Assembly: GCF_003014655.1 (NCBI RefSeq)
Contig: NZ_PYAT01000021.1
Span: forward strand, 1 to 41,280
Direction of reading: 5' to 3'
Length of the DNA: 41,280 nt
Origin: Planomicrobium soli
GTDB taxonomy: Bacteria; Bacillota; Bacilli; Bacillales_A; Planococcaceae
The translations under genes were made by a program, and so were the position numbers. Positions 27,906-39,664 of this stretch are shown piece after piece (within the stretch, counting starts at the first letter, position 1; every line of letters begins with the position of its first letter). The notes beneath the pieces were generated by a model. The model did no database searches and had not been told where the DNA came from. It worked only from the letters and a program-made list of their open reading frames with translations.

Positions 27906-29441
27906 TTAATGTTTGAAATGACGAATTCCTGTAAAGACCATGGCAATACCGAATTCGTTCGCTTTGTCGATCGACTCTTGGTCCTTTTTCGATCCGCCTG
28001 GCTGAATGATCGCTTTTATGCCGGCTTGTGCTGCAGCTTCTACAGTATCAGACATCGGGAAAAATGCATCAGATGCCATAATAGCCCCCTGTGCCTGCTC
28101 TCCAGCTTGCTCAAGGGCAATTTTAGCAGATCCGACGCGGTTCATTTGGCCAGCTCCGATACCAAGCGTCATATCCGCGTTGCAAACAACAATTGCGTTT
28201 GACTTGACATGCTTAACGACGCTCCAGCCAAGTTTCAGCGCAGCGAGTTCCGCTTCTGTCGGTTGGCGTTCTGTTACTACTTGAATTTCGGCATCTTCGT
28301 AACCTAAAGCATCCGGTTCTTGAACAAGAAGGCCACCTTCAACAGTCACCAGATTCCAGCGGTCTTTGCGCGCCCGCTCAAATGGAATGGTCAACAGGCG
28401 AATATTTTTCTTTTGTGTAAGTATTTCAAGAGCTTCTGCCGTGAAGGCCGGTGCGATAATAATTTCTAAGAAGATGCCGGCCAATTGCTGAGCCGTATCC
28501 GCATCTACTTCCCGGTTCAACGCCACGATTCCGCCGAAAATCGACGTAGCGTCCGCTTCGTAAGCCTTGGCGAAAGCTTCACTGATCGATTCGCCTGTAC
28601 CTACGCCACAAGGGTTCATATGCTTGACAGCAACAGCAGCAGGTATTGTGAACTCTTTGATGATTTGAAGCGCCGCGTTGGCGTCTTGGATATTGTTATA
28701 CGATAACTCTTTGCCATGCAATTGGTCCGCACCCGCAATCGAGAAATCAGAACCGAGCGGACTGCGGTAAAATGCTGCTTTTTGGTGCGGATTCTCACCG
28801 TAGCGAAGCGGCTGGTTTAATTCGTATGTAAGGGTCAGTTGATCCGGGTATTCTTCTCCCGTCAGTTCAGTCAAATAATTGGATATGTAAGAATCATAAG
28901 CAGCCGTATGGCGGAAGACTTTTGCAGCCAGGCGGCGGCGGGTTTCGGGAGTCGTGCCGTTTTGTTCATGGAGTTCGGACAAGACCGCTTCATAATCCAA
29001 AGCATCAACAATCACTGCCACATATGCATGGTTTTTCGCAGCAGAACGGAGCATCGTCGGACCGCCAATATCGATATTCTCAATAGCATCTTCTACAGTT
29101 ACATCAGGCTTTACGATTGTTTCACGGAACGGGTACAAGTTAACGCACACAATGTCGATCGGCGCAATGCCGTTTTCAGCCATTTCTCGCTGATGTTCTG
29201 TGTCATCCGGTTTGGCAAGCAGTCCGCCATGCACAAGCGGATGAAGGGTTTTAACGCGGCCGCCGAGGATTTCAGGGAATTTTGTCACTTCATCGACTGC
29301 AGTAATCGCTACGCCATTCTCTTCTAAAAAGCGCTTTGTGCCGCCAGTCGATAAAATTTCATAGCCCATCTTTTCAAGTTCTTTAGCAAAATCCAATATC
29401 CCTGATTTGTCCGATACACTGAGTAGCGCTCGTTTTTTCAC
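27906..29441 (-). CDS. purH: Bifunctional AICAR transformylase / IMP cyclohydrolase
   Basis: This 511-residue enzyme catalyses the last two steps to IMP. The N-terminal methylglyoxal-synthase-like domain (residues 1-190; [22 protein letters not shown]) is the IMP cyclohydrolase. The C-terminal part is the formyl transferase, with the [11 protein letters not shown] motif carrying the catalytic Lys-His. The start is GTG with AGGAGG 7 bases upstream. It lies 36 bases downstream of purN and 15 upstream of purD. Confidence 0.97.
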   Translation of the reverse strand: MKKRALLSVSDKSGILDFAKELEKMGYEILSTGGTKRFLEENGVAITAVDEVTKFPEILGGRVKTLHPLVHGGLLAKPDDTEHQREMAENGIAPIDIVCVNLYPFRETIVKPDVTVEDAIENIDIGGPTMLRSAAKNHAYVAVIVDALDYEAVLSELHEQNGTTPETRRRLAAKVFRHTAAYDSYISNYLTELTGEEYPDQLTLTYELNQPLRYGENPHQKAAFYRSPLGSDFSIAGADQLHGKELSYNNIQDANAALQIIKEFTIPAAVAVKHMNPCGVGTGESISEAFAKAYEADATSIFGGIVALNREVDADTAQQLAGIFLEIIIAPAFTAEALEILTQKKNIRLLTIPFERARKDRWNLVTVEGGLLVQEPDALGYEDAEIQVVTERQPTEAELAALKLGWSVVKHVKSNAIVVCNADMTLGIGAGQMNRVGSAKIALEQAGEQAQGAIMASDAFFPMSDTVEAAAQAGIKAIIQPGGSKKDQESIDKANEFGIAMVFTGIRHFKH

Positions 29442-29477
29442 TGTGAGTCCTCCTATAATGGGCTGAATTGAATTTCT

Positions 29478-30089
29478 TCAGCCTTGCATTGAATCATATA
29501 AATCTTTTGTCTTAACTGGTTGGTGGAATAATTTTTGCAGCGTCGCCGGATAAAGTTCATGCTCCAGTTTATGAATCTCCTCTTCCACCGCTTCTCGCCC
29601 ACGGCCAGCAACGGGGAAAGACTGTTGAGAAATAATCGAGCCGGTATCCATACCAGCATCCACATAATGAACAGTGACGCCAGCTCTTTCTGCCCCTGAC
29701 GCCAATGTCTGCCCGATAGCATCTTTTCCTGGAAATGCCGGCAAGACCGAAGGATGGATATTGATGATCCGGTTCTCAAAAGCTTCGAGCAAAACCGGGC
29801 CGATCAAACGCATAAATCCAGCAAGAATCAGCCATTCCACTTTATGTTCCACCAATTTTTCTTTAAGCATTTCTTCGTACAATTGTTTTGAATCATACTG
29901 CGCCGGAATAAAAGAAAACGACTTGATTCCAAGCCGTCTCGCCCGTTCCACTACGAAGGCCTCCGGCTTGTCAGTCACAACAAGTGCAATTTCTGCATTC
30001 AGCCTGCCTTCTTGAATAGCATCCGCAATTGCTTGAAAGTTTGAGCCGTTTCCTGACGCGAAAACGGCGATTTTTGGTTTAGTTGCCAT
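29478..30089 (-). CDS. purN: Phosphoribosylglycinamide formyltransferase
   Basis: This 203-residue enzyme formylates GAR with 10-formyl-tetrahydrofolate. Seen are the N-terminal [13 protein letters not shown], the substrate site [10 protein letters not shown], the catalytic [13 protein letters not shown] (Asn and His) and the [10 protein letters not shown] loop with the catalytic Asp. The start is taken as ATG 30089, with AGGATGG 8 bases before it, overlapping the purM end by 11 bases. A longer frame to 30149 lies entirely within purM and is not supported by homology. Confidence 0.95.
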   Translation of the reverse strand: MATKPKIAVFASGNGSNFQAIADAIQEGRLNAEIALVVTDKPEAFVVERARRLGIKSFSFIPAQYDSKQLYEEMLKEKLVEHKVEWLILAGFMRLIGPVLLEAFENRIINIHPSVLPAFPGKDAIGQTLASGAERAGVTVHYVDAGMDTGSIISQQSFPVAGRGREAVEEEIHKLEHELYPATLQKLFHQPVKTKDLYDSMQG

Positions 30090-31140
30090 GTAAGCTGCCA
30101 TCCTGTTCACCAGAAAATTGAACCCCAGCTGTTTCTGAAACTTCACCAATCACATAAGCTTGCTCCCCGTTTTGAGCTGCTGCATCTAAAACCCGGCCAG
30201 CGTCTTCAGGAGCCACTGCCAAGACAAAGCCGATGCCCATATTGAAAACAGAATACAGATCCCGGTCAGCCAAACCGCCTTTTTCTTTCAACAAGCGAAA
30301 GACATCAAGCACCGGCCAACTGCCAAGCTGAATTTCTGCTCCTAGTCCCGCTGGCATCATCCGCGGGATGTTTTCGATAAAGCCGCCGCCTGTTACGTGG
30401 GCCATGCCGTGGATATGGACATCTTTTGACACCGCAGTAACTGCCTTAGCGTAGATTTTCGTAGGAGTCAGCAGCACCTCGCCAAGAGCTCCTAACGTTT
30501 CATAGCCTTCCACTGCCTGATTCAGCGTAAAATTGTTTTCTTCAAAAACAATCTGGCGGACCAGTGAATAGCCATTTGAATGGATTCCGCTTGATGCCAA
30601 ACCGATCAGCACGTCGCCTGCTTGAATATTCTCGCCCGTAACAATCTTGGATTTCTCAGCAGCTCCGACAGCAAAACCGGCAATGTCGTATTCGTCTTCT
30701 TCGTAAAGGCCCGGCATTTCAGCCGTTTCTCCGCCGATCAAGGCAGCGCCGGCTTCAACGCAGCCGTCTGCCACGCCTTTGACGATCTGTTCGATTTTTT
30801 CCGGCACCGCTTTGCCGACCGCAATATAATCAAGGAAAAACAACGGTTCTGCACCTTGTGCAACGATATCGTTGACGCACATTGCAACGCAGTCAATACC
30901 AATCGAATCGTGCTTGTCCGCCATGAAAGCAAGCTTTAATTTTGTTCCGACACCGTCTGTTCCGGATACTAAAACCGGTTCTTTCAGGTCGAGCGCCGAC
31001 AAATCGAACATGCCGCCAAATCCTCCGAATGTCCCCATCAAGCCTTTTCGTGCTGTTCTTTCCACATGGGATTTCATGCGGTTGACTGCTTCATAGCCCG
31101 CTTCAATATTAACGCCTGCTTTTTCATATGCTTTTGACAC
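30079..31140 (-). CDS. purM: Phosphoribosylformylglycinamidine cyclo-ligase (AIR synthetase)
   Basis: This 353-residue AIRS-type ATP-dependent enzyme closes the imidazole ring to form AIR. Seen are the glycine-rich [12 protein letters not shown], the family signature [26 protein letters not shown] and the C-terminal [14 protein letters not shown]. The start is GTG at 31140 with AGGAGG 7 bases upstream. The gap to purF is 11 bases, and the 3' end overlaps purN. Confidence 0.97.
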   Translation of the reverse strand: MSKAYEKAGVNIEAGYEAVNRMKSHVERTARKGLMGTFGGFGGMFDLSALDLKEPVLVSGTDGVGTKLKLAFMADKHDSIGIDCVAMCVNDIVAQGAEPLFFLDYIAVGKAVPEKIEQIVKGVADGCVEAGAALIGGETAEMPGLYEEDEYDIAGFAVGAAEKSKIVTGENIQAGDVLIGLASSGIHSNGYSLVRQIVFEENNFTLNQAVEGYETLGALGEVLLTPTKIYAKAVTAVSKDVHIHGMAHVTGGGFIENIPRMMPAGLGAEIQLGSWPVLDVFRLLKEKGGLADRDLYSVFNMGIGFVLAVAPEDAGRVLDAAAQNGEQAYVIGEVSETAGVQFSGEQDGSLHGN

Positions 31141-31151
31141 GTTGTTTCCTC

Positions 31152-32573
31152 CTATCGCACTGTTTCTTTCTCATGAGGCAATACTGTACTTGGGAAAATA
31201 TTTGTTGGGTATTCCCCGGTAAAACAAGCCAGGCAATGGCCGCATTTCGAGCCTGGATCGGTTCTGCCGATATTTTGCACCATGCCATCCACTGATAGGA
31301 ACGACAATGAATCGGCTCCGATGATTTCACGCATTTCTTCTATTGTATTATTCGCAGCAATCAATTCACCCGACGTACTGATGTCAATGCCATAGAAGCA
31401 TGGGCTTTTGATTGGCGGTGAAGAAATGACCACATGCACTTCTGTCGCCCCCGCTTCTTTCAGCAAATTGACGATATGGCGGGAAGTCGTGCCGCGGACG
31501 ATGGAATCATCGACCATAACGACGCGTTTGCCTTTGACCACTTGGCGGACCGGCGACAATTTCATCTTCACGCCCTGTTCACGCAAATCCTGCGACGGCT
31601 GGATGAACGTCCGGCCGACATAACGGTTTTTGATCAACCCAAGTTCATAGGGAATGCCGCTTGCTTCCGAATACCCAATAGCAGCCGAGATGCTTGAGTC
31701 TGGTACACCGGTTACAACATCCGCTTCTATTTTAAATTCTTTTGCCAGCTGGATGCCGAGGCGTTTGCGGGCTGCATGGATATTGACTCCATCAATATCA
31801 GAATCGGGGCGTGAAAAATACACGTATTCCATTGTGCAAATTGAACGTTCTTCTGGATAAGCAAAGCGTTCTGCACGTACGCCGTCATTTGTGATGATTA
31901 AAAATTCGCCAGGTTCAACTGAACGAACGAATTCTGCTCCAACGATATCAAAAGCGCAAGTTTCGGATGCTACTACCCAGGAATCGCCCAGCTTCCCTAG
32001 CGACAATGGGCGCAAGCCGTTCGGATCAAGTGCAACATACATTGCTTCTTCCGATAAGATAATACAAGCAAAAGCACCTTTTAAAAGGGACAATGCATTT
32101 TTTGCTTTTTCTTCAAATGTTGCATAGCCGCTTCGTTTGATCAAATGAGCCAATACTTCTGTATCAGATGTTGTTTGAAAAATGCTGCCTTGGCGTTCCA
32201 GATGGCCTTTTAACTCGGTTGCATTCACCAAGTTGCCGTTATGCGAAATAGCCAAACTGCCTGTCGTTGAATTGAACAAGAGCGGCTGTACATTTTCAAT
32301 GCCGCTGCCTCCTGCTGTCGCATAGCGGACATGGCCGATTGCCGCTTTCCCTGCAATTTTTTCAATTTTCTCAGGCGTAAACACTTCACTGACCATACCT
32401 TCGCCTTTTAACGGCTTCAAAGATTGTCCATCTGTTGAAACGATTCCGGCGCCTTCTTGCCCGCGATGCTGCAGCGCATGCAAACCGTAATAAGTCAATT
32501 GAGTTGCATTGGCATGTCCCCAAATACCGAAAATACCGCACTCTTCGTTTAAGCTTCTGATTTCAGCAAGCAT
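31152..32573 (-). CDS. purF: Amidophosphoribosyltransferase
   Basis: This 473-residue enzyme makes phosphoribosylamine from PRPP and glutamine, the first committed step. ATG 32573 is chosen because AAAGGAG lies 7 bases upstream. The product then begins [12 protein letters not shown], an 11-residue propeptide followed by Cys12, which becomes the catalytic N-terminal cysteine after cleavage, as in B. subtilis. The C-terminal CGHCLAC cysteines and a Cys in [11 protein letters not shown] fit the [4Fe-4S], oxygen-sensitive type. The PRPP loop [14 protein letters not shown] is clear. It overlaps the purL end by 25 bases. Confidence 0.97.
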   Translation of the reverse strand: MLAEIRSLNEECGIFGIWGHANATQLTYYGLHALQHRGQEGAGIVSTDGQSLKPLKGEGMVSEVFTPEKIEKIAGKAAIGHVRYATAGGSGIENVQPLLFNSTTGSLAISHNGNLVNATELKGHLERQGSIFQTTSDTEVLAHLIKRSGYATFEEKAKNALSLLKGAFACIILSEEAMYVALDPNGLRPLSLGKLGDSWVVASETCAFDIVGAEFVRSVEPGEFLIITNDGVRAERFAYPEERSICTMEYVYFSRPDSDIDGVNIHAARKRLGIQLAKEFKIEADVVTGVPDSSISAAIGYSEASGIPYELGLIKNRYVGRTFIQPSQDLREQGVKMKLSPVRQVVKGKRVVMVDDSIVRGTTSRHIVNLLKEAGATEVHVVISSPPIKSPCFYGIDISTSGELIAANNTIEEMREIIGADSLSFLSVDGMVQNIGRTDPGSKCGHCLACFTGEYPTNIFPSTVLPHEKETVR

Positions 32574-34774
32574 GGGATAGCTCCTTTCCAAGCTGAGCGA
32601 AGCGCATCGACTGATTTATTGATCCAAGCCGTGCCGTCTTCACTTTTGATGATTACATGGTCTCCAGTGACAGTACCGATCCGCTTGGCATCCTTGACAA
32701 GTGCTTCAAATTCTTCAACATGTTCCGGTGATACGGAAATGATAAATCGTGATTGCGATTCGCTGAAAAGAGCTGTTGTTGCTGATCCTAGAAGCGTTGC
32801 TTCAATCCCTAATCCGTTGCCGAACGTTTTTTCTGCAAGTGCAACAGCCACACCGCCTTCTGCTACATCATGTGCAGATGCAACAAGACCTTTTTGGATG
32901 GCTGCTAGAATTTGTGCTTGGCGCTCCGCTTCAACCGCTAAGTCGATTGCCGGCGCTTTTCCAAAAATGCGGCCTTCAACCATTTTTTGAAGCTCACTGC
33001 CGCCGAATTCCGTAAAGCTTTCCCCGATCAAATACACAGCATCTCCGATATTCTTCACATCTTGCGTTGTTACATGAGCCAGGTCTTCTACAAGCCCAAC
33101 TAACCCGATTGTTGGTGTTGGATAGATTGCTGTACCGTTTGTTTCATTATATAAAGAAACGTTTCCGCCGATAACAGGTGCATCTAAAATAGTGCAAGCT
33201 GCCGACATGCCATCAGCCGCTTTTTCAAGCTGCCAGAAGATCTCCGGCTTTTCCGGATTCCCGAAATTCAAACAATCGGTAATGGCCAGCGGTTTTGCTC
33301 CTGAAACGACCACATTGCGTGCCGCTTCCGCTACTGCAATCTTGCCGCCAGTTTCCGGATCCAAGTAAATATAGCGGGAATTGCAGTCTGTTGTCATTGC
33401 CAATCCTTTGTTTGTACCGCGAACGCGGACCACCGCTGCATCAGATCCTGGGCTGACTACAGTGCTTGTACGCACTTGATGGTCGTATTGATCGTAAACC
33501 CATTCTTTTGAAGCGATTGTCGGCTGCTGCAATAAGTTCAACAAGGCTTCCTGATGGTTTTCCACTTTCGGCTCTGCATTGTCCATCGCCTGATATTCTT
33601 TAAAGTAAGCAGGAACACTTGATGGTTTATGGTAAACCGGTGCATCTTCTGCAAGTGCATCAACAGGAACTTCAGCTACTACTTCTCCTTTATGAAGAAG
33701 GCGCAAAGTAGAATCGTCTGTAACCGTCCCAACAGTTACAGCATCCAAGCCGTATTTTTCGAACAACTCGACAATTTCCGGCTCTCTTCCTTTTTTCACT
33801 ACAATCAGCATACGCTCTTGCGATTCAGACAACATCATTTCATAAGCTGTCATTCCTGTTTCACGCTGAGGCACATGGTCAAGATCCATTTCAATACCCG
33901 ATCCAGCTTTAGAAGCCATTTCAGCTGATGAAGAAGTCAGTCCAGCAGCGCCCATATCTTGAATGCCAATCAGCGCATCAGACTTTACAAGTTCCAAACA
34001 GGCTTCAAGCAGGAGTTTCTCCATGAATGGATCGCCCACTTGAACAGCTGGACGGTTGTCTCCTGAGGATTCAGTTAATTCTTCTGATGCGAATGTAGCC
34101 CCATGGATACCATCTCGGCCAGTTTTCGCGCCGACATACATAACCGGGTTGCCAACGCCTGATGCAACACCTTTTTGGATATCTTCGTGATTGATCAAAC
34201 CGACACACATTGCGTTAACAAGCGGATTGCCATCATACGAATCGTCAAATTGCACTTCGCCGCCAACAGTCGGGATGCCGATGCAGTTGCCGTATCCAGC
34301 GATACCAGCCACTACTTCTTCAAACAAGTATTTAACCCGTGGAGTTGTCAATTCGCCAAAACGCAGAGAGTTCAGCAAAGCGATTGGTCGGGCGCCCATC
34401 GAGAACACGTCGCGGATGATGCCGCCAACGCCTGTTGCTGCCCCTTGATAGGGTTCAATTGCAGATGGATGGTTATGAGATTCCATTTTGAAAACGACCG
34501 CCTGGCCATCACCGATGTCGACGATGCCAGCGCCCTCTCCTGGCCCTTGCAAAACGCGAGGTGCTTTTGTCGGGAATTTGGAAAGAACAGGCTTTGAGTT
34601 TTTGTATGAACAGTGTTCAGACCACATAACCGAAAACAAACCAGTTTCCGTGTAGTTCGGCGTTCTTCCCAAAATCTTTTCAACCATTGCAAATTCCGCA
34701 TCTGATAAGCCCATTTGCTGATAAATCTTCTGTTCTTTAATCTGCGCTGTATTTGGCTCAAGCATGAGTGACAT
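32549..34774 (-). CDS. purL: Phosphoribosylformylglycinamidine synthase subunit PurL (small type)
   Basis: This 741-residue synthetase subunit of FGAM synthase uses ATP and ammonia delivered by PurQ. The length shows the small PurL type that needs PurS and PurQ, both encoded just upstream. Seen are [13 protein letters not shown] at about residue 50, the ATP-binding [20 protein letters not shown], and the AIRS-like GGEVQFDD and [11 protein letters not shown] segments. ATG 34774 has GGAGG 7 bases before it and overlaps purQ by 17 bases. Confidence 0.97.
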   Translation of the reverse strand: MSLMLEPNTAQIKEQKIYQQMGLSDAEFAMVEKILGRTPNYTETGLFSVMWSEHCSYKNSKPVLSKFPTKAPRVLQGPGEGAGIVDIGDGQAVVFKMESHNHPSAIEPYQGAATGVGGIIRDVFSMGARPIALLNSLRFGELTTPRVKYLFEEVVAGIAGYGNCIGIPTVGGEVQFDDSYDGNPLVNAMCVGLINHEDIQKGVASGVGNPVMYVGAKTGRDGIHGATFASEELTESSGDNRPAVQVGDPFMEKLLLEACLELVKSDALIGIQDMGAAGLTSSSAEMASKAGSGIEMDLDHVPQRETGMTAYEMMLSESQERMLIVVKKGREPEIVELFEKYGLDAVTVGTVTDDSTLRLLHKGEVVAEVPVDALAEDAPVYHKPSSVPAYFKEYQAMDNAEPKVENHQEALLNLLQQPTIASKEWVYDQYDHQVRTSTVVSPGSDAAVVRVRGTNKGLAMTTDCNSRYIYLDPETGGKIAVAEAARNVVVSGAKPLAITDCLNFGNPEKPEIFWQLEKAADGMSAACTILDAPVIGGNVSLYNETNGTAIYPTPTIGLVGLVEDLAHVTTQDVKNIGDAVYLIGESFTEFGGSELQKMVEGRIFGKAPAIDLAVEAERQAQILAAIQKGLVASAHDVAEGGVAVALAEKTFGNGLGIEATLLGSATTALFSESQSRFIISVSPEHVEEFEALVKDAKRIGTVTGDHVIIKSEDGTAWINKSVDALRSAWKGAIPCLLKSEA

Positions 34775-35441
34775 TTGCTTCCCTCCACTGTTTTACAATT
34801 GATTTGAATAACGCAAGCCCGTCGTTGCCGTTGATCAGTTCAGAAACCGCGCGTTCCGGGTGAGGCATCATGCCAAGCACGTTTCCTCTTTCATTGATGA
34901 TGCCTGCAATCTGGTTGCGGCTGCCGTTAAAATCGTCTGCATACGAGAAAACGATTTGATTGTTTTTTTGAAGTTGCTCATACGTTGCATCGTCGCAATA
35001 GTAATTGCCTTCGCCATGCGCGATCGGGATTTGGATTTCTTGGCCTTTTTCGTACTCGGTCGTGAACAGCGTATCAGCATTTTCGACTTTCAATCCAACC
35101 GTTTTGCACATGAACTTCAAGTTTTTATTGCGTAAAAGTACGCCTGGGAGAAGTCCTGCTTCTGTCAAAATCTGAAAGCCGTTGCAAATGCCAAGAACCG
35201 GCTTGCCGGCTTCTGCCGCTTTTTTCACTTCGTCCATGACTGCTGATGATTGGGCAATTGCACCACAGCGCAAGTAATCGCCATATGAGAATCCGCCTGG
35301 CAAAAGAATGCCATCGTATTTGCTCAAGTCTTTTGAATCGTGCCAGACGTATTCTGCTTCTTCGCCCAGCTCATCTTTGATCGCATGGTACATATCCAAA
35401 TCACAATTTGAGCCTGGAAAAACAATCACTGCGAATTTCAT
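34758..35441 (-). CDS. purQ: Phosphoribosylformylglycinamidine synthase subunit PurQ
   Basis: This 227-residue class I glutamine amidotransferase supplies ammonia to PurL. The nucleophile Cys86 is in GICNGFQIL, and the catalytic His-Glu is in MMPHPERAV near the C-terminus. [18 protein letters not shown] forms the oxyanion region. The start ATG overlaps the purS stop as ATGA. Confidence 0.97.
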   Translation of the reverse strand: MKFAVIVFPGSNCDLDMYHAIKDELGEEAEYVWHDSKDLSKYDGILLPGGFSYGDYLRCGAIAQSSAVMDEVKKAAEAGKPVLGICNGFQILTEAGLLPGVLLRNKNLKFMCKTVGLKVENADTLFTTEYEKGQEIQIPIAHGEGNYYCDDATYEQLQKNNQIVFSYADDFNGSRNQIAGIINERGNVLGMMPHPERAVSELINGNDGLALFKSIVKQWREANVTHA

Positions 35442-35692
35442 TGCGAGACAGCCTCCTCAATTTCAAAACGGTAATCTTCAATTACAGTATTCGTAAGCAA
35501 CTTTTGGCACATTTCATTGACTAACGCATCGATATCACGGGCATCATCCGCTATGTTCAATTCCAAGTATTTGCCGATTCGTACATCTTCAACTTCCGCG
35601 TACCCCATTTTATGAAGAGACCCCATAACTGCAGAGCCTTGTGGATCTAATACACTTTCACGCAATGTCACATAAATTTTTACCTTCTTCAT
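35438..35692 (-). CDS. purS: Phosphoribosylformylglycinamidine synthase subunit PurS
   Basis: This 84-residue protein bridges PurL and PurQ in the FGAM synthase complex. Seen are the beta strand [19 protein letters not shown] and the later VRIGKYLEL, both typical of PurS. It overlaps purC by 4 bases on one side and purQ by 4 bases on the other, so translation of purC-S-Q is coupled. Confidence 0.95.
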   Translation of the reverse strand: MKKVKIYVTLRESVLDPQGSAVMGSLHKMGYAEVEDVRIGKYLELNIADDARDIDALVNEMCQKLLTNTVIEDYRFEIEEAVSQ

Positions 35693-36405
35693 GAATGTTG
35701 ACCTCCCAGTCGAGTTAAAATGAGTTCATATGCGTCAGTTAAGTTGCCGAGGTCTCGGCGGAATACATCTTTATCCAGCTTCTGTTTTGTTTTTGCGTCC
35801 CAAAGGCGGCACGTATCCGGAGAAATTTCATCTGCAAGCAAAATCGCCCCGTTCGAATCGCGTCCAAATTCGATTTTAAAATCGATCAAATCGACGCCGA
35901 TTTCATGGAAGAAACCGATCAGTACTTGGTTGATGGCAACCGCTTTTTCACGCAGCTGCTCTACTTCAGCTGAAGTCGCCAACTCAAGCAATTCAATATG
36001 GTCCTCTGTGATGATCGGATCGCCGAGTTCATCGTTTTTTAAGTAGAACTCAACAATCGGGCGGGCAAGCACTGTGCCTTCTGCAATGCCAAGGCGTTTT
36101 GCCATGCTGCCTGCCACGATGTTTCGCACTACGACTTCAATCGGGATAATGGAAACTTGCTGAACCAGCTGTTCACGGTCAGACAATTGCTGAACGAAAT
36201 GAGAAGCAATTCCTGCTTTCTGCAATTTTTCAAATAGTAGCGAAGTGATTTTATTGTTCAAGAGACCTTTGCCGGCGATTTCCGCTTTCTTTTCTCCATT
36301 GAAAGCGGTCGCTGAGTCTTTGTATTCAACCCATAAAATTTCCGGTTTGTCTGTTGCATATAAGCGTTTTGCTTTTCCTTCGTACAAAAGTTGACCTTTT
36401 TCCAT
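35689..36405 (-). CDS. purC: SAICAR synthetase
   Basis: This 238-residue ATP-dependent ligase joins CAIR with aspartate. Seen are the N-terminal YEGKAKRLYATD, the central IEVVVRNIVAGSMAKRLG and the signature LIDFKIEFG with LADEISPDTCRLWD. It lies 15 bases after purB and overlaps purS by ATGA. Confidence 0.97.
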   Translation of the reverse strand: MEKGQLLYEGKAKRLYATDKPEILWVEYKDSATAFNGEKKAEIAGKGLLNNKITSLLFEKLQKAGIASHFVQQLSDREQLVQQVSIIPIEVVVRNIVAGSMAKRLGIAEGTVLARPIVEFYLKNDELGDPIITEDHIELLELATSAEVEQLREKAVAINQVLIGFFHEIGVDLIDFKIEFGRDSNGAILLADEISPDTCRLWDAKTKQKLDKDVFRRDLGNLTDAYELILTRLGGQHS

Positions 36406-36420
36406 TATGAAAGCCCCCGT

Positions 36421-37716
36421 TTAGTTTAGTCCAAGACGATTGAAAATCATGTCTACTTGCTGTAGGTGGTAGTTGTAGTTAAAACAATCATCCAATTCTT
36501 CTTTTGTTAATTGAGAAGTAATGGTTTCATTCGCTTCTACAATCTTACGGAAATGCGTTTGTTTCTCCCAAGCTTCCATAGCACACGGTTGAACAGTATC
36601 GTAAGCCGCTTCGCGTGCCATTCCTTTATCAATCAACGTCAGTAGCACCCGCTGTGAATAAATAAGGCCCAGTGTCGAATCCATATTGCGTTTCATGTTT
36701 TCCGGGAATACCGTCAAGTTTTTCACGATATTGCCAAAGCGGTTTAACATGTAGTTAAGGGCGATTGTCGCATCCGGCAAAATCACCCGCTCTGCAGAAG
36801 AATGTGAAATGTCGCGTTCGTGCCATAGTGGAACGTTCTCGAATGCCGTGACCATATAGCCCCGAATCAATCTTGCAAGACCTGTCATATTCTCAGAACC
36901 GATCGGGTTGCGCTTATGCGGCATTGCAGATGAGCCTTTTTGGCCTTTTGCAAAAAACTCTTCCACTTCGCGTGTTTCTGATTTTTGAAGGCCACGGATT
37001 TCTGTTGCAAACTTTTCAACCGAAGTTGCAATCAATGCGAGCGTACTCATATATTGTGCATGGCGATCGCGCTGAAGCGTTTGTGTAGAAATCGGTGAAG
37101 CTGCAAGGCCAAGCTGTTTGCAGACATATTCTTCAACAAACGGATCGATGTTGGCGTATGTACCAACCGCTCCTGACATCTTGCCGGTTTCAATCGATTT
37201 CGCTGCTGCTTCAAAACGCTCTAAATTCCGTTTCATTTCCTCGTGCCACAATGCCAGCTTCAAACCGAATGTTGTCGGCTCAGCATGGACGCCATGCGTA
37301 CGGCCCATCATGACCGTCATTTTATGTTCTTTAGCCTTGTTCGCTAAAATCTCGATAAAGTTTGTTAAATCCTTGCGGAGGATCTCGTTCGCTTGTTTAA
37401 GCAAATACGATAATGCCGTATCCACAACGTCAGTTGATGTTAACCCGTAATGAACCCATTTTCGTTCTTCACCCAGGGTTTCCGACACCGCTCTTGTAAA
37501 AGCGACCACATCGTGGCGGGTTTCTTCTTCGATTTCCAAAATGCGGTCTACTGAGAATGAAGCATCTCTCCGGATTTTCGCAACATCTTCTTTTGGAATA
37601 TCGCCGATTTCCGCCCAAGCTTCACATGCCAGAATTTCAACTTCCAGCCAAGCATTGTACCGGTTTTCATCTGTCCATATGGCGCCCATTTCGGGCCGTG
37701 TGTAACGTGCTATCAT
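36421..37716 (-). CDS. purB: Adenylosuccinate lyase
   Basis: This 431-residue fumarase/aspartase-superfamily enzyme cleaves SAICAR and adenylosuccinate, so it serves both IMP and AMP synthesis. Seen are [29 protein letters not shown] with the catalytic His, and the mobile signature loop [17 protein letters not shown]. The position between purK and purC is as in B. subtilis. Confidence 0.97.
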   Translation of the reverse strand: MIARYTRPEMGAIWTDENRYNAWLEVEILACEAWAEIGDIPKEDVAKIRRDASFSVDRILEIEEETRHDVVAFTRAVSETLGEERKWVHYGLTSTDVVDTALSYLLKQANEILRKDLTNFIEILANKAKEHKMTVMMGRTHGVHAEPTTFGLKLALWHEEMKRNLERFEAAAKSIETGKMSGAVGTYANIDPFVEEYVCKQLGLAASPISTQTLQRDRHAQYMSTLALIATSVEKFATEIRGLQKSETREVEEFFAKGQKGSSAMPHKRNPIGSENMTGLARLIRGYMVTAFENVPLWHERDISHSSAERVILPDATIALNYMLNRFGNIVKNLTVFPENMKRNMDSTLGLIYSQRVLLTLIDKGMAREAAYDTVQPCAMEAWEKQTHFRKIVEANETITSQLTKEELDDCFNYNYHLQQVDMIFNRLGLN

Positions 37717-37732
37717 CTTTTAGTTCCTCCAA

Positions 37733-38857
37733 TTATTCCGGCCAAATGCCGGATTCGTCTATTTCTTTTAAGGTTTGGTCCAAATCATCCGTCAAAATGG
37801 TAATATGCCCCATTTTTCGCTTGTGTTTCGCTTCTTCTTTTCCGTACAGGTGAATAGACCAATTTGGATAATGGGCAATTCGTGAAGCAAGCGGTGCTAC
37901 ATGTTCGCCTAATACATTAACCATCACCGTATCTGACCACAACTTCGGCTCTCTGAGCGGCCAGCCGCAAATTGCACGAATATGTTGATGAAACTGAGAA
38001 ATGTTTGTACCTTCTATTGAGTAATGTCCAGAATTATGAGGGCGTGGCGCCAATTCATTGACGATAATATCGCCTTCTTCTAATACAAACATCTCTACAG
38101 CCAGGGTTCCCACCATATTCAAATGCGAGGCGATTTTTCTTGCAGCTTCTTTTGCCTGCTCCAACGTCCTTGGTTCAATTCGTGCTGGCACAATGGTTTT
38201 ATGGAGAATATGATCTTTATGGATATTCTCTCCTACGGGCAGCACAGTCATCTCTCCATGTACGTTCCGTTGAATTATTACTGAAATTTCTTTTGTGAAA
38301 TGAACAAATGCTTCCGCTACACATGCTCCGCTTTGGAACAGCGGTTCAGCCAGGGGCAATTCTTCCACGGAAGTGATGGTTTGCTGTCCTTTGCCGTCAT
38401 ACCCTCCAGTTGCCGTCTTCACGACAAAAGGAAAATTCAATTGATTGCTTTTTTCTTTGAACTCTTCGTAACTAGTTGCTTCTATATAATTAGCTATAGG
38501 CACTCCCGCTTCTGCAATCGCTTGTTTTTCATAAATGCGATTTTGCGTAACACGGATCAGTTCAGCGCCTTGAGGCACGTAAGACGTTTCTGCAAGCTGT
38601 TCCAGACCAGTTGCATCGATATTTTCAAACTCATAAGTGATAACATCACTTACTTCAGCCAATTCTTCCAAAGCATGAAAATCGTTGAAAGGAGCAACAA
38701 TTTGAATATCTGCTACTTGGCCAGTTGGCGAATCCATTGCCGGGTCAAGTACAGCAATTTTAAATCCAGCTTCTTTAGCTGCCAGTGCCATCATGCGTCC
38801 TAGTTGGCCACCGCCAATAATGCCGATTGTCTGTCCTGGCAAAATCGTCTTCGTCAT
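37733..38857 (-). CDS. purK: N5-carboxyaminoimidazole ribonucleotide synthase
   Basis: This 374-residue ATP-grasp enzyme converts AIR, bicarbonate and ATP to N5-CAIR. Seen are [17 protein letters not shown] at the N-terminus, [15 protein letters not shown] in the ATP site, and the C-terminal [17 protein letters not shown]. Its ATG overlaps the purE stop as ATGA. Together with PurE class I it forms the bacterial two-step carboxylation route. Confidence 0.97.
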   Translation of the reverse strand: MTKTILPGQTIGIIGGGQLGRMMALAAKEAGFKIAVLDPAMDSPTGQVADIQIVAPFNDFHALEELAEVSDVITYEFENIDATGLEQLAETSYVPQGAELIRVTQNRIYEKQAIAEAGVPIANYIEATSYEEFKEKSNQLNFPFVVKTATGGYDGKGQQTITSVEELPLAEPLFQSGACVAEAFVHFTKEISVIIQRNVHGEMTVLPVGENIHKDHILHKTIVPARIEPRTLEQAKEAARKIASHLNMVGTLAVEMFVLEEGDIIVNELAPRPHNSGHYSIEGTNISQFHQHIRAICGWPLREPKLWSDTVMVNVLGEHVAPLASRIAHYPNWSIHLYGKEEAKHKRKMGHITILTDDLDQTLKEIDESGIWPE

Positions 38858-39342
38858 ATCAGGTCACCTGAACTTTCCAAAACCTTAGCATTTGTTTGAT
38901 TTCTACGTTCCTGTAATGTCTCTGCAATCGTAGGATCGACAGTGCCAAGAATCTGGGCTGCAAGGAGTCCTGCATTGGTCGCTCCCGCTTTTCCAATCGC
39001 AACAGTAGCAACGGGTACGCCACCAGGCATTTGCACAATAGACAAAAGTGAATCCAAACCATTCAGCGCCTTTGATTGCACCGGTACTCCAATGACAGGC
39101 AATGTAGTTTTCGCAGCAACCATTCCGGGTAAATGAGCTGCTCCGCCGGCTCCTGCAATAATAACGTGCAAACCGCGTTCCCGAGCTTCCTCTGCATAGG
39201 CAAACATCAAATCAGGCGTGCGGTGAGCAGAAACCACTCGTTTTTCATAAGAAATATTCAACTCATCTAATATATCACATGCATGTTTCATTGTTTCCCA
39301 GTCACTTGTGCTTCCCATTATTACACCGATTCGCGGATTCAT
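38854..39342 (-). CDS. purE: N5-CAIR mutase, class I PurE
   Basis: This 162-residue enzyme rearranges N5-CAIR to CAIR. Seen are [24 protein letters not shown] with the catalytic His, and [16 protein letters not shown]. Presence of purK shows that it is the class I type. AAGGAG lies 9 to 10 bases before its ATG. It is the first gene of the operon, directly after the riboswitch terminator. Confidence 0.97.
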   Translation of the reverse strand: MNPRIGVIMGSTSDWETMKHACDILDELNISYEKRVVSAHRTPDLMFAYAEEARERGLHVIIAGAGGAAHLPGMVAAKTTLPVIGVPVQSKALNGLDSLLSIVQMPGGVPVATVAIGKAGATNAGLLAAQILGTVDPTIAETLQERRNQTNAKVLESSGDLI

Positions 39343-39366
39343 TCTATTCTCTCCTTATAAACAAAT

Positions 39367-39422
39367 AAAAGCCCTCAAGTAAACTGCTCACTTTACGTGA
39401 AAAGCAGAATACTTAAGGACTT
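39367..39422 (-). terminator. Riboswitch-controlled terminator in the purE leader
   Basis: On the minus strand AAGTCCTTAAGTA (39410-39422) pairs with TACTTGAGGGC (39371-39381), with a second inner stem CTGCT/AGCAG and TCAC/GTGA. TTTTATTTG follows. It stands between the aptamer and the purE ribosome binding site. The segment CTTATGGAGACTT at 39474-39486 can pair imperfectly with its 5' arm and may be the antiterminator. Confidence 0.85.
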
Positions 39423-39493
39423 TGTACATTTAACGAATTCGAAAACAGGCAATAGTAAAACCTATTTCTCGTCAAGTCTCCATAAGTTGCTTT

Positions 39494-39562
39494 CCCGCAT
39501 AGTCCGGACATTACGGTGTCCTGGTAGAAACGCAGAAGCCAATCCTTCTGCATATATGGGGT
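39494..39562 (-). promoter_or_regulatory. Purine riboswitch aptamer, guanine class
   Basis: The minus strand shows the hallmark J2/3 TTTCTACC, preceded by the P2 hairpin GCAGAAG-GATTGG-CTTCTGC and followed by P3 GGACA-CCGTAA-TGTCC and the J3/1 GGACTATG. P1 forms between CCCCAT and ATGCGGG with a bulge. The ligand-specificity base in ACTATG is C, which means guanine or hypoxanthine rather than adenine. Binding should favour the downstream terminator and turn off the pur operon. Both kissing loops look one base shorter than in the xpt aptamer. Confidence 0.93.
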
Positions 39563-39572
39563 ATCCTCATTC

Positions 39573-39601
39573 ATCATATCAAGTCGAGTAGGTTGAGTCA
39601 A
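39573..39601 (-). promoter_or_regulatory. Promoter of the purine operon
   Basis: On the minus strand TTGACT (39596-39601) and TATGAT (39573-39578) are spaced by 17 bases. The expected start of transcription is near 39565, only a few bases before aptamer helix P1. Confidence 0.88.
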
Positions 39602-39606
39602 CGGTA

Positions 39607-39649
39607 AACTCGAACGTTACGCTTTTAAATGATGCTATTGTTCGTATTT
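39607..39649 (-). promoter_or_regulatory. Pair of PurR boxes upstream of the pur promoter
   Basis: On the minus strand AAATACGAACAAT (39637-39649) fits the Bacillus PurBox AWWWCCGAACWWT with one mismatch. The inverted partner AACGTTCGAGTTT (39607-39619) fits with about three mismatches. The CGAAC and GTTCG cores are 24 bases apart, close to the 22-23 recalled for B. subtilis. Their position upstream of -35 also agrees. Confidence 0.7.
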
Positions 39650-39664
39650 ATTAGGAGATAATTT

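Noticed and set aside
30090..30149. N-terminal extension of PurN by 20 residues
   Set aside because: It lies wholly within the purM coding region, and homology begins with the ATG at 30089.
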